This document shows, piece after piece, positions 1-11,990 of a DNA stretch of 64,000 nucleotides (within the stretch, counting starts at the first letter, position 1; each line of letters starts with the position of its first letter). The notes beneath the pieces are model-generated. The model saw only the letters and a list, made by a program, of their open reading frames with translations. It ran no database searches and was not told the DNA's origin. Made by a program: the position numbers and the translations under genes. Source of the stretch: Halichondria panicea. Lineage: Eukaryota; Porifera; Demospongiae; Suberitida; Halichondriidae. The stretch covers positions 6,713,066 through 6,777,065 of the forward strand of contig NC_087386.1 of assembly GCF_963675165.1 (NCBI RefSeq), in the 5' to 3' direction.

Positions 1-684
1 GCCACAATGCTTGCAGATTGGCTCTTTAGTTCGGACCCCAGCCCACCCCCTCTGTTATCCAGGGCCGGCTGAAGAGGGAGACGAGACTGTGAGCCTGAGA
101 GCACGAGGGTAGTGTCTAGTCCGGGGGGAGCAGCTGGTTCTGAGAGTGTGTTCGGTGCACTACGATCCACTGTAGTCATCGCAAGAGAAGAGATCGATTC
201 AACTTTCATTACGTCATCTTTAATAGCAGTCTCCTCTCCTTCGTTTGGTGTGCCATCTTGAGGGGGGGCGGAGTCTGGTTGGCCTTTAGCCTCAAGATCT
301 TGTACAATTGTTTCATCTTCTTTCACAGGCGGAGGTTCAACCGTTTCTTGTTTGGTTTCTTTGTCAGGGGAGATTGGTGGGCTTGATTCCAGGTCCTCTA
401 CTGTCAGTTTGACCTGCTCTCCAGTGATGACTGGTGTGACAATCTTTTCCTAAGGGGAGGGGGGTGATGAGAGAACATTATTTTACTTGTAGCTATAATT
501 AACTGCAATGACCCAGCGTTAAATAGAGCATCTTTGAACGGCCATAACTTTAGTTCCGTTGGTGCAACAACATTAATTGGGACCCAGCGTTAAACACCAG
601 CTCCAGCAACACTTACTGTGACAGTACTTGCTGACACTGGTTGTGATTGTCTCTGCTGACCATCACTCCTCTCTTGAGGATGAA
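1..684 (-). CDS. 3' exons of an unidentified acidic, proline-rich protein (partial)
   Basis: Two minus-strand exons, 684-617 and 449 running off the left edge, joined by consensus sites (CACAG acceptor, GTAAGT donor, TTAG acceptor) with matching phase. The left exon is open for about 149 codons. The product is rich in Glu, Asp, Pro, Ser and Thr (for example ITGEQVKLTVEDLESSPP) with no domain I can recognise, so it is probably disordered. A further upstream exon is possible within 951-1107: a GTGAGT donor there gives the right phase, but it has no ATG and lies only 156 bp from the end of QTRT1. Coding is supported by the long open frame and splice phase; function is unknown. Confidence 0.5.
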
Positions 685-686
685 CT

Positions 687-800
687 GTGTGTGTGGTATG
701 TGTGTGTGGTGTGTGTGTGGTGTGTATGTGTGTGTGTGTGTGTGGTGTGTGTGTGTGGTGTGTGTGGTATGTGTGTGTGGTGTGTGTGGGTGTAGTAGGT
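687..800. repeat. (GT)n-rich microsatellite
   Basis: Imperfect GT/GGT tract just upstream, on the minus strand, of the exon at 684-617. On that strand it reads as the CA-rich stretch ending in the CACAG splice acceptor. Cys/Val-only reading frames through it are artefacts. Confidence 0.9.
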
Positions 801-1262
801 ACTGTACAACTTCTAGTAGACTATATTATTTGCAGTCTACAAATTACTGTTGGGGCTAATAGAAGTGCAGACAGTCTATATAATTATGCACAATTCACGA
901 TCATGCAAGTGAACACATAATACCAGATGATGAGAACACTAACTCACTTCTAACAGATCTCGAATTCCCACAACCCATTGCTGTCAATACAGAGCATGCA
1001 GAAGATCCAACACTGTTACTAAGAGTAACCAGCTTCAGTGTGTGGGGGGGTACTACAGTCCATCCTTTATGGCAGTCATTAATAACCTCAGGGCAGAGTG
1101 TATTCAATCAAGATATTAATGGATTCATTTACACACACATACCAAACATCACACAATAACAAGTTTCATGGGGGAACAAATTCATGACAAGACAGAGGAA
1201 TGCAGACAATTCAAATAATTATGCAAAAATAAATAAAACTGATTCATAAGTCCTGTAAGCTG

Positions 1263-3192
1263 CTAGGGAGACTCAAGCAAATGAATGTTAACAGAGTCTA
1301 GAGCGTTCACTACCCACTGCTCATATGCTCCATCAGGGTACAGCTGAATCATGAACTCTCGGACAAATGTTGGGAACCTGCCCTCCATTATGCTCAGACG
1401 AAGGTCACGCATCATCGACAACTGCAGGGGGGGGAAAATAATAATTAAATTACATAATTACAGAGATTTTGCAGTGAACATGGCAGCAAAAAGGGCAAGT
1501 TGTGTTCGTCGCTCGTCATTACATCTATTTATTTATTGTACCTAGAGATAATGATAAATACAGTGGATTGCAGTGCACTTGCACAGAAATTGCCATTTGT
1601 CGGACGTGTGTGTGTGTGTGTGTGTGTAGACCCACCCACTCACCATATAGCACACATTATGCAGAGAGACAAGGTTGCAGGCCACCGTCTCCTTCTGTGT
1701 CATGAGGGAGTGAATGTAGGCCCTACTGTGGTTAGTGCACGCCACACAGGGGCAGTTCTTATCAATTGGCTCAAAGTCGGAAGCAAATTCCCTCTTTTTG
1801 AGGTCCACCTGACCCCACGAAACCAACGCCACACCAAAGCGCTGCAAGGACAGCGGAGTGATATATGAAATTACATGATTGCATGTACACTCACACCAGT
1901 TCTGGTTGGGTACACACAGTCGTACATGTCCGCACCTAATGCACTGCACACAACAAGATCCACTGGAAAACTGTGAGGGAAAAAGAGCAAAATTTCTAAA
2001 TTTTGTGCAAGTAAGCTAATGAAATTGTGAGATTTTAACTGCAAGCAAGTACAGTGCATACCCCACTCCCATGATGTATCGTGGCTTGTTCCTAGGCAAC
2101 AACGATGTGCAGAGTGTGACAATCCTCCAGAATGAGTCCTTGGCCTCCCCTCCACTGAGACCCCCCACAGCGTAACCAGGGAGATCCCGTGCAACCATCG
2201 CTATACAGGGGGGGTAGCGAGGAAGAAAGAGTACAAAATCTAACTAGATGCGCTAAAAAAAGTTATACCTTCGACACACTTTCTTCTGAGGTCTTCTTGC
2301 AGACCCCCCTGGATTATTCCAAACAGGTTCTGAGCCTGAGGGCGTGTGTGAGCTCCCATACACCTGTCCAGCCAGCGCACAGATCGCCACATGGCCTCCT
2401 CCACACGTGCTCCAGTGGTTTTTACGTGCACCACGTCATCTAATTGCATGATGATGTCAGCTCCGATGGTGTTCTGTATCTGAATGGAGTGCTCGGGAGT
2501 GAGTAGCATCATACTGTCATCATGGGGGGACTGGAAGCGAACACCTTCCTGTCATGGGGGGGGGGGGTATTGTCATGGGGGGGGTATTGTAGTTGGCTAG
2601 CATTAGTATTGTACTAGTACATGTTACCTCGGTGATCTCAGCTAACTTGAGCAACGAGACCATTTGGAAACCGCCGCTATCCTAAAGAGATGGGAATATA
2701 TAAACGCATGAATAATATAATTATTGTTGAGAACAATTACACAGTCAGTTACAGACACTGACTCACAGTGAGCAGACCTCGGTCCCAACTCATGAACTTG
2801 TGCAGTCCACCAACTTTCTCCATAACCTCACAGCCCTGTAACAGAGCATCGATTATAAACAAATGGTATCTAATTATAGTCATTCATTCCGTGCTATGGA
2901 TAAGTGCAACCAGTACGCGCACACACACAGGACAACTGCTCACAGGCCTGTTCCCCAGATGGTAAGTATTTCCTAGCATGATCTGACAGTCAAGATGGAC
3001 CAACTGTTGAGAAGTGATTCCTTTCAATGTTCCCTGTGTACCTACTGGCATGAATACTGGTGTGTCCACAGTGTGATGGGGTAGAGTCATCGAGGCCACT
3101 CTAGCTTTAGACACTGGGCATTCAGCTAGGATCTTGAATGTGAGCGCACCTTTCATCATGGCTTGAGTACTCTCCTCTGTGCAGGTAGCCAT
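1263..3192 (-). CDS. QTRT1: Queuine tRNA-ribosyltransferase catalytic subunit 1
   Basis: Eight exons: 3192-2944, 2835-2767, 2681-2628, 2548-2269, 2200-2062, 1970-1895, 1841-1644, 1421-1263. All phases agree and give 407 aa, the usual length. The enzyme swaps guanine-34 for queuine in the anticodon of tRNAs with GUN anticodons, working with QTRT2. Family signatures visible: GNTYHLG near the N terminus, [10 protein letters not shown] (base-binding Asp), [20 protein letters not shown], the nucleophile Asp in [14 protein letters not shown], and the zinc site [15 protein letters not shown]. The ATG is first in frame after an upstream stop-rich gap and opens directly onto a short divergent promoter shared with TTC16. 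No defects seen. Confidence 0.93.
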
Positions 3193-3306
3193 CTTATTAC
3201 ACGTGGTTTAGCGCATGCGCAAGGAAATGATCCGCAGAAGTTCTACTGCGCATGCTTGAAACCACATGTATTGTCATAGTGATAGAGGGGGCGTGAACTA
3301 GAAAAC
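3193..3306. promoter_or_regulatory. Bidirectional promoter QTRT1/TTC16 with NRF-1-like palindrome
   Basis: Only 114 bp separate the two divergent start codons. The gap holds GCGCATGCGC at 3211-3220 and a related CTGCGCATGC about 30 bp further on. This matches the NRF-1 consensus YGCGCAYGCGCR. A promoter role is inferred from position and motif. Confidence 0.55.
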
Positions 3307-6300
3307 ATGTCAGCAAGCAGTCTTCACAGCCATGTTTCTGCGGATACTAGCAGCCACAAAGAGTTGTCCTACTCTCACATTATGAGTGAGAAGATATCAC
3401 AGATGTAAGTTACAGTGTACATTAGGCCATAGCATGTCCTGTAGGTGCTACAACACAACACTTTACTCCACCATAGGCTGACCGAGGCTCAGACACTGTG
3501 TGATAATGGAGAATGCAATAAAGCTATTGCTAAACTGAGTCGAGCCATTGTACTTCAACCTTTGAACTCTGAACTATTTGAGAAACGAGCTGAAGTATAT
3601 GTAATCATCCGAAACTATGACTTGGCCATTGCCAACTTCCAAAAAGTTCTATCTCTAAGAATAAAAGACGATAACATATTCGATCGTATTGGACAAGTGT
3701 ACTGGGTGCGTGGGGAGGAACTGTATGCTGAGGGGAGATACAGACAAGCTCTGGAGGTGTATGAGCAGGTGGCAGTGTACAGGCCCGAGGATAGGAACAT
3801 CGTCAAGAGGAAGTGAGGGCACACACAATGTTACTGCGCGAGTTGGTTTTTGCAACTGTTTTCACTTCTGAAATGCAAACCTTATTAGAGAACATGACAG
3901 TGTACACAGTGGGACTACCATTGCCTTTATACACTATTCTACACACTCGAGGTCAAGTAGTCCAGCATTTCTGCTTTTTTATTTACTGTAAAGTGAGGTG
4001 AAAAGGGTTGTAATCTTTTGTCACATCTGTCCATTTTAAAAGTTGGTGTGATAACTATATCCTTTACAGGATTTCTTGTCTGCAGTCTCTTGATCGCTAT
4101 GAGGAGTGTGTGGAGATGATCAGACAAGAGTTGGAGGCTGACCACACTAACCCTGAGCTATACATACTCAGAGCCAAACTAAAGCGCCTCTTTGGAGATG
4201 TGAGTACGCCCCTGTGATTATAGTATTTCTGATCTAAGCATGTCATGCGCCTTAGATTTTTTTAGCTACGTTTTTGTTGAAATTGCCAACTGCCCTTTAA
4301 AATATTCAGTTTTGTATAAAGTATCCTCCTTTATACAGACCTCTGCAACGTACTACGATGTGTGTAGTGCTCTGACCCTTGACCCCTGTCACTCAGTGGC
4401 TCTGGCCATGAAGGTAGAGCTGGAGGAGTTAGCACAGCAGTGCAAGAACCAGGTCAGCACATCCCATCTCTGTTTGCCTTGAAAAATTCGTTCTACAAAA
4501 AATTTTATCCGTACAATTTACGTACGTAGCTTACTAAGGTGACTGGTTGCTCTCTCCTCAGGCTGTTCATCACAGTCTGGTGGGGCGTAAGCTGGATGCT
4601 CTCAAGAAAATATCCACTGCTATAGAGACTGACCCAGCTGTTGCAGAGTACCACATATTCAGGTCTAGTGGGGTGGGTGATTAAGGCCGTATAGCGGGTT
4701 ATTTTCGGATGGTGGACATTTTCGTAGATTTCGTATTGAAGAGAATCATACGAAAACTACCGAAAATTAATGGGTCGTTCGTACGAAAATTGCCCGCTAT
4801 ACGGTATGTTATGTGCTGAGCTACGTGTAATTAATGAGGGTTTGTGCCTCTATTCAGAGGTGCCCTGTTTCGAAGGCTGAAGGATTTTCAAGCTGCAGTC
4901 GATGATTTCCTGACAGCCATGGATAAAGTGTCTCATCAGCAGGACAGTGACGTGTATGTGAATGCCTCTAAACAGTTGGTGCTCACTTATAATGACTTTG
5001 CAATGGAATGCTTTCGACAGCGGCATTTCAACGAAGCCGTACTGCTACTGAACAAGGCTATAAAGGAGGAAAAGAAAGAGAAGGGGCTGTACTTGAACAG
5101 AGGAGGTACAGAATTAAGCCTGCCAACTGCTATTAAACTTAGATTTAACGTCTGCATAATTAGGAAAATGTTCATAACAGTACAATTGATATCCCAGATT
5201 GTTTCTATCGGCTGAACGACCTCCCCTTTTCTCTGGCTGACTACCAACAGGCCCTGGAGTTGGACCCCAGTGACTGGGACGTGAGCTGTCGTATTAGCAT
5301 TGTGTACTGTGAGCTGGGGGTGGAGTGCTACAGCAGGGAACAATACTCCAAGGCTGAGGCCCACTTCACGGCAGCTATACGACACAACCCTAAAGTCAGC
5401 AGATTCTACGTATGTAGGGCAAGGTCAAAGTTCACTCAAAATGTCAGTTAATAATTTTTTGTTTGTGTGGTAGGTACATTATAATTATAATAACGTTATA
5501 ATAACGGTAAAGCTGACTGTGTGTGTGTGTCTGTTCCAGCTGTAACTGCTATCGTAGTTGCAATGCGACGAAAAGTAACAGCTTCTATAGCCACGTTCTC
5601 TTGGATTTTGATCTGTTCTAATGACTTTTTCGGTATATATCTTTCCTTTATTAAGCTGTTAGTTTTTGTAAAAAAAAATATTAACGAGGGATCACCCAGG
5701 TAGTACAAGTACTAGTAAGTCCCTCTCATTCTCGCCAATCCGGAACCCACTGCAGGAAGTGAGACTAACCTTCGACACACTAGGCCCCAGCACTCTGGCC
5801 ACCACGAGATTCTCACCACATGATGTAGGTTAACCACTCAATTGAATAAACAATCGATACAGCAGGGTATAGAACCCGGGACGACTACAGAGAGGTTCAC
5901 TAGGTCAAGTAGCTTACCCACTGGGCTAATAGCCTCGTCGAGAAATAAAGGATTAATTTATGCTTACATAATCATCATTTGCTATTAATTAAAGAGAAAG
6001 AAAAGAAAGTACATTACCTGGATTCGAACCAAGACCTCCCGCTTACTAGTCAAGCACCCTACCATTACACTAGAATGAATAACTGGTAAAGGTCGTCTTT
6101 ATTAACGCATAAAATGAGTCAAATCTACCTGTGAAACAGTATGTCACCTTTAGGTACTGAGATACTTACTACTGACGCAACATTTTTACAAATTTATAAT
6201 TTTGTCTTATTTTTCACAGAATGTATCTGGTACTAAAGAGGATCTGATAGCAGCTTTGACCCTTGACCCCAACAACGAGGAGTGCGTGTCACTGATTGCC

Positions 6301-6895
6301 CGCGCTTTACCCGGCAAAACCAACCACGATCTACTCAACAGCCCGGAGGCAGAAGCATGTAAAAAACAACTAGAAAATGACATACAGAAACAAACTGGCC
6401 ACAAGAAATATCACTCCAATCCGAACGAGTTCAGTTCAACATCTGTGGCAAAACTACTCCGTGAATTAGATTTGAAATTTGAAGTCACTGTTGATTCAAG
6501 CTCAACCATCAAAGATATTATATCTGAAGACTCTGAAATGGTTGAGTCAGAGCCACTGACCACAGTCACCACTGAGGGTACACTGGCCAGTCAAGTGGAG
6601 GAAGAGGACGAAATGGTCCCTAGAAATTGGACTGTATTATGCCACCCCCTCCCAGAGCTGACCTCTGACCCCCAGGGAGTGATGCCCGTCTTAAGAGACT
6701 GTTTGAAAGAGCACTCGTTTCATAAGAAGATCTACTACTCAAAAAAGAATGTATGTGCATGGGTACACTATACAAATACCAGCTTCAAAATAATATATTG
6801 TTTTTTTTGCCGCCATGCAGGCTACGGAGGATGTCAAAAGAGTGTTAAGAATTCCCCCTGAACTGGCTAGACCCATTAAAGTTAAACTTGAATGA
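3307..6895 (+). CDS. TTC16: Tetratricopeptide repeat protein 16
   Basis: Nine exons: 3307-3404, 3477-3812, 4070-4199, 4339-4452, 4562-4662, 4858-5105, 5198-5442, 6220-6750, 6821-6895, coding 625 aa. TPR units fill the first two thirds. The best match to vertebrate TTC16 as I recall it is around exons 6-7: RGALFRRLKDFQAAVDDFL, LVLTYNDFAMECFRQ, EAVLLLNKAIKEE, KGLYLNRG, then AEAHFTAAIRHNP. The C-terminal 180 residues are acidic and not repeat-like, as in the family. TTC16 is poorly characterised and associated with ciliated cells. It is a scaffold protein with no catalytic residues to check. CFAP77 follows 194 bp downstream on the same strand. Confidence 0.85.
4686..4806. repeat. Fold-back element, CGTATAGCGGG family (intron 5 of TTC16)
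   Basis: Short palindromic insertion: it opens with CCGTATAGCGGGTTATTTTC and closes with GAAAATTGCCCGCTATACGG. The same termini recur at 12549, 30800 and 43674, with fragments at 28873, 35519 and 37150. Non-autonomous, no coding. Confidence 0.75.
5866..6075 (-). repeat. Two tRNA-like fragments (SINE-like) in intron 7 of TTC16
   Basis: On the minus strand, around 6075-6015, TAGTGTAATGG resembles an A box and GGTTCGAATCC is a perfect B box with a 5-bp T stem. About 75 bp further along that strand (5943-5866) a second unit has TAGCCCAGTGGG (A box) and CCCGGGTTC (B-box-like). The acceptor stems do not pair well and the first unit lacks U33, so these are more likely tRNA-derived SINE heads or tRNA pseudogenes than working tRNAs. 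Confidence 0.5.
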
Positions 6896-7089
6896 CCTTT
6901 CTCTCAGCTAGCTATTTAATATTAGTAATTAATTTTAACCGCGGTGTATAAATAGACGATTTTTCTCTAACATAACTAAAAAATGAATACTAGGGGGCGG
7001 GGCTGGTTGCACTTCTTGGGGGAGGGCTGTTCAATTAACAGTCTCCATGGTAATCACATCTTGAAAATCTATAAAAGAATAGACACAAG

Positions 7090-8589
7090 ATGAGCAGGAA
7101 GGAAATGGGCGCTCTGGGATCTCAGAGGGAGTCACTATCATCCAATCCCTTACTAATGGCGGTGAGTGTGATATTGAAGTAGCTAGCTGACCAGCTCCAA
7201 CCACACACACACTCCAACTACCCCCTCCACACACACACACCCACACACTCCAACCACACACACACACACTCCAACCACCCCCTCCACACACACACTCCAA
7301 CCACCCCCTCCACACACACACACCAACCACCCCCTCCACACACACACACACACACACACACACAGTCAGAGGTGGGTAAGCCTCGGAGGAGAGGGTTCAC
7401 TCTACCCAATGCAACGTTCACATACGGCATAAGAACTGAAAATAAAGATGGTGGAGCATCAGAAGGTGAGGGTAGGAACATTTCCTAAAGAGCTTATTCA
7501 TAAAAATAATTATGGAAAAGCTATATTAATAGCTAGCTACATACAGCAACGCAATGATTATAGCTAACAGTTGTATCCTCCCTCCTCCCAGCCATGTCCA
7601 ACTGGCATGCCCACCGACCCTCGGCTGGTATCAAGAAGATACCCCAGCGTGACTTCATAGCTCTCAATAAGAGGGCTATCTGTAGTGGTCTCACCACGGC
7701 ACAGGAGCAGACCCAGTACAGGGCCACTCACAATATATGGCGCAGAGATGATACTATGACCTCCGAAAAAAACACTCCAAAGTTCAGTGAAATGACCTTT
7801 GGAATGTCTACCAGGTAAGTGTAAATAGATGACGATATGGCAATAGAGAATTTTGCTCTTGGGGAATATTACTACCTACTCAGTATTGATTTTATAATAC
7901 TAAGCTAGAGTCATAGCCCCCCCCCCCCACACACACACACACACATTATGACCTCCTCCACACACAGACCCTCCACTCCTATATTTGATCTCATGGAGAA
8001 CAAATATCAGGAGGCGTGGCTACAGGAGAGGAGAGAGTACGAACGAAAACAGAGAGAGAAGATGTTACAGAAGAAATTGCAGGACAAGAAAGTGTACGAG
8101 ACCCGGGCGTCCCTCATGAGACACTACTCAGAGCCAGTGGCCTCACCACCACTCTGGAAGATGACGCGATGGGCAGAGGTAGGGAGGGGGAGGTTGAGTA
8201 CAACCCTTCACTTCACTTGAAATGTGGAGAAAACATAAGTTAACCACTAGCTACAGTGTACACAGTGGAACCACATAATAAGGCTCTGCACACTAGTCTA
8301 TATTGTACACTTGAGGGTCAGTAGTCTGCTTTTGCTTTTCAAACTTTATTTCAAGTGAGGTGAGAAGGGTTGTATTCACTGAGGCTGTGTTCACTTACAT
8401 TGCAGCTTTGTAGTTACTTATCAACGCCCCCCCCCCCCCCCCTCAAACACACACACACAGATTGAGCCCCAGTTACAGACATTTCGCTCAGAGAAGGAAC
8501 GATCTGTGGCCTTTCATCAACATTCGTTGGATGCCACCTCGAGGGTGGGTGTGTTTGGACATGGCATTTATCAAGCAGCACAGTCTTGA
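7090..8589 (+). CDS. CFAP77: Cilia- and flagella-associated protein 77
   Basis: Five exons: 7090-7161, 7366-7465, 7592-7814, 7968-8178, 8461-8589, giving 244 aa with all phases closed. It resembles the DUF4483/CFAP77 family: VGKPRRRGFTLPNATFTYGI near residue 25, then PQRDFIALNKRAICSGLTTA followed by QYRATHNIWRRDD. The C-terminal half has a basic, Glu/Arg/Lys-rich helix that could be coiled coil. In other animals CFAP77 is a microtubule inner protein of the axonemal doublet. Three of its four acceptors (exons 2, 4, 5) are formed by the end of a (CA)n tract. Confidence 0.82.
7198..7365. repeat. CA-rich minisatellite forming an intron 3' end
   Basis: Repeats of CCAACCACCCCCTCCACACA and pure CA in intron 1 of CFAP77, ending directly in the exon 2 acceptor CACAG. 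Confidence 0.85.
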
Positions 8590-8865
8590 TAATTTTAACT
8601 CATCCCCATATAATAATAATTATAGCTAGCTTGATTACACCATCATGCTCTTATCTAATGTGTCAATTATACCACTTTTTGTGTTGTATTCTACTCAACT
8701 CAATGATAATTAAGGGGTCAAAATAACATGTGCAATAAACAGTTCGGGGACAACAAAAATAAGTGATTATGTTTTGAAAAGTAAGTAAGCCTTTACAACA
8801 GAAAAATAATTTATTACCAGTGAAGTTTAAGAAAATAATAGCTATTACTATGAAGCTTACAAGTG
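8590..8865. other. Convergent intergenic gap CFAP77 / NEK
   Basis: 276 bp between two gene ends that face each other. AT-rich, with no gene or repeat recognised. Confidence 0.5.
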
Positions 8866-8984
8866 TTAGGTGGTGGTGGTTGCCCCATGCATGCGTTGGG
8901 CCACTGCACAGACTTGGTGGATGTCTGGTCGATCATCTGGGTTAGGGTTAATACACACACCCACCAGGTCTCGGAGCTGTGTGT

Positions 8985-9045
<61 letters not shown>

Positions 9046-9964
9046 ACAAGCCTAATCTTAACAGTACAAAATGCTTTACGTTTGTTTCTAACCATGCAGA
9101 TATTAACGACACAACAACAGACCCGAGGGCTGTACCCACATCTTGGGAGTAGATGTCTCCAGGGAGAGGAGGGTAGTCGCACTTCTCAATCTTCTTACAC
9201 AGAGAGTAGAGATTCATCTTGTCCCCATAAAAGGGTGATTGGAGGGCAGCCATTTCATAGAGGAGGCAACCTAGCGACCATAGGTCAGACTTGAAGTTGT
9301 AGCCATTCTCATGGATTCTCTCTGGAGACATGTAGTACGGAGTGCCAACTGTGTGTGTGTGGGGGGGGGGGGGGAGTACTAGAGTACAGTCAAATAAAGC
9401 ATGAAATGCTAGCTGTGGGGGGAGGGGGGTAAAGAAATTCTATAGATATCCCCCAGTGGTGTGTACCGAGGGAGTGAGCTGCTGTAGTCTTGGAGCTGAA
9501 GAATCTGCCCAGACCCAGGTCCCCCAACTTGACCACAGCAGAGGCTGTCACAAACACATTGGCTGGTTTGATATCTGTATAATAATTATAGAAACGATAA
9601 TTATGATATGAACTTCTTCGTATAGTGTTGTATGTACCTTTAGTTAACATAATGTCGGTCGCTAAAACAAACTATTGGCTACAGAATGGAGGAGTTCTGT
9701 GCTGCTCCCAACAATCCCTGACCGTACTAAGCTGGTACCCTGGCTCACCTCTGTGCATGACCCTCCTGGAGTGCATGTGGTCGAGGGCACTGCACAGTTG
9801 AACAAAGTACCGCCATATTGTACGCTCGGGGATCAACTGTTTCTTTTTCTTGAAATGCTGAAGAGGGAGGGAGTGATAGTGTGTGTGTGTGTGTGTGTGG
9901 GGGGGGGCACACCTTTATCATTCTGGAGAGGTCCCCAGCATCTGCTAGCTCCAATACAATGTTT

Positions 9965-9999
<35 letters not shown>

Positions 10000-10883
10000 G
10001 GGGGGTGTGGACGTGCGTGTGTGTGGACGTGCGTGTGTGTGTACAACACAGTACGTGTCCCTCTCCACTAAGCCAGTACAGTGGCATGTATAATCTTACC
10101 TCATTATTCTCCACAAAGGAGGCCAGGTACATGATCACATTGGGGTGGTTCAGTTGCTGAGGGGAGGGGCACTCAATCACTAGCTGGTACATACACTATA
10201 GAATCATTATAACTGCCACAACATTTCTGTACTATGTAAGGGAAGCTATTCTTCAGATACAAATTTCCTCGAATACCTATTAAATGTACAGGTCTGGTAA
10301 TGGATAGTAATACTCCTACAGCCGCAAACATTCTGCCAGAGTAGCTAGTATGCCACAGTGGCTAGTATGCTATGAAGAGGTCTCACCTTCAAGAGGTCAA
10401 TCTCTTTGATGCAATCCTGCCGTGCCTTGGCATCAACCATCTCAAATATCTGTATCTTCTTGAGAGCGACCACTTGTCCATCCACCGTATTGCGAGCACG
10501 ATACACTATACTGAACTGACCCTGACCAATCTTCTTTTCAACCTGCAGCAGGGGAAATTGTATTGACTAGTTTCTCAGTACACTCCGGCTATGCATGTAT
10601 ATACGTGGGTTAAACTGGTAGGCTACAACCTATAGGGGTCTGACAGAGCTAATAACATTTGTAAATCGTGGGCGTATGTATGGAGAGGTCTATACACTGC
10701 TCTCTGTTGTCAGAGCACAGAGGGCTTGTAGTGTATCCACTGCACACGTGCCTGGAAGTGTTTGAGTGAGGTATAATACTCGGGTGTAGTGTAGGGGATA
10801 AGAGAGGGGGTGTAGGCTTGTGCAGGGGGGCTGGAGGGATCACTCGAGGGGCCACTCCCTAGTGAGACTGGAGGCTCGGCCAT
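8866..10883 (-). CDS. NEK6/7: NIMA-related serine/threonine kinase, NEK6/NEK7 type
   Basis: Eight exons: 10883-10752, 10542-10387, 10156-10100, 9966-9913, 9857-9749, 9574-9467, 9348-9140, 8976-8866, giving 311 aa, the length of NEK6. It is a kinase domain plus a short N-terminal tail, as in NEK6/7, without the long C tail of other NEKs. Motifs: IGQGQFS glycine loop, VALKK lysine, [10 protein letters not shown] catalytic loop, [10 protein letters not shown] (DLG form), activation segment [20 protein letters not shown] with the conserved serine. In mitosis NEK6/7 act below NEK9 on spindle assembly. The pre-duplication single gene is expected here. Intron 1 starts with GC rather than GT (CAG|GCACGT), the only in-phase choice. 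Confidence 0.92.
8985..9042. repeat. (GT)n microsatellite
   Basis: Nearly pure GT tract of about 50 bp in the last NEK intron, ending at the acceptor of the final exon when read on the minus strand. Confidence 0.9.
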
Positions 10884-11173
10884 GACACTATCTTTCTCTG
10901 TAGACTCTTTGTAGCTTGCTTTGATGCTTGTCCCGTGCTGTTGCTTGTTGTTGCTTTGTTTAATTAATCAAACGAATAATAATTTTATTAATTTCAATAT
11001 TACCTTAGCCCTGCAATAGCTGCTTTTCTCTTATTTAGATCTAGCTGCTGTGACGTGTGAACGTCACTATCAATGATCTTGCGGTGTACATGCGGCCCGT
11101 CAAACGCGCGCAGTTAGCTTCTGCAGATTGTTTGTCTATTAAACCACTATTATCAATGCAAACAGTCCCTTAG
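10884..11173. other. Intergenic region upstream of NEK6/7
   Basis: 290 bp with no open frame. It presumably holds the NEK6/7 promoter. A CG-rich patch (GCGGCCCGTCAAACGCGCGC with one base change) lies near 11090-11112; no repeat recognised. Confidence 0.4.
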
Positions 11174-11990
11174 CTCAAGCTGAAGAAGACAAAATTGTTT
11201 AGTTCTGGTTCAACAGGATTGAAAGACTATAATTCAAGTGACAAGCTTGATGTTTATGAACGCATCATAACAGACCCAAAAATGCCCTCTGTACGTGCTT
11301 TGTACTACAATCTTTATTTTCACCTCCCTGACCTAAAAGATAAAGTTATTTTGGACCTACCATGTGGCCTTGGAATAAAAGCTAGAGATTTCATTGAGAA
11401 CCATGGTGCAAGAAAAGTTATTGGAGTTGACATTGCAGTTGGATATTGCAAAGGAAAGGTCTACTGCTGCTGACATTGAGGATAGCCGTATTGAGTATTT
11501 TTGCCATGATGCAAAGGTGGTTAAAAAGATCTCCAAAAGCTTAGCTGATGTTTGTGTTTCAGCCCATTTGACTTGTTTTGCTGAAAACCTTGACGAGCTT
11601 GTCAAGATAGGACAGAGTATACTTCTCAATCTGAAAACCGATGGCCGTTTGGTTTTAATTGGTTGTTCACTGAACAAAGAAGATGTGCATATAATCAAAA
11701 AGAAATATGCAGCATTTGGTCAGCCGGTTACTTATCTAGATCCTTGGTGTGGAAACAAATACATGCACTCCTCGGAAATTAGTGACAAGTATTCAAGAAT
11801 TTCAGTTTGAAAGTTGTGTTTGGGAATCCGATGCTATTGTAGAAGCTTTCTTAAAGGCAGGGTTCTCTCGAGTTGAGCTGCATCCTTACAAAGTTGATCC
11901 TGATTATGATGGCAGTTATAGCCTGCCAGAGTATTTAACATTGGTAGATGGTAATTTTGTAGTTGCTATTAAGCATGCATGGATGAACCC
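11174..11990 (+). pseudogene. Class I SAM-dependent methyltransferase pseudogene
   Basis: A methyltransferase-like protein can be followed through three reading frames. The frame from about 11195 has VILDLPCGLGIKARDF (SAM-binding motif I) and KVIGVDIA (motif II). It continues in the next frame from about 11440 with LDIAKERSTAADIEDSRI, and again in the third frame from about 11800 (FESCVWESDAIVEAFLKAGF). The two shifts are abrupt with no intron-like sequence, so the gene looks dead. No ATG is seen; a TTAG acceptor at 11173 may mark a lost first exon. It is related in fold, but not closely, to the two methyltransferases at 13108 and 46979. Function unknown. Confidence 0.6.

Noticed and set aside
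6015-6075. A functional tRNA gene
   Set aside because: The B box is perfect, but the acceptor stem does not pair and U33 is missing.
11357-11698. Minus-strand open frame over the methyltransferase pseudogene
   Set aside because: Antisense shadow; the plus strand carries recognisable SAM-binding motifs.
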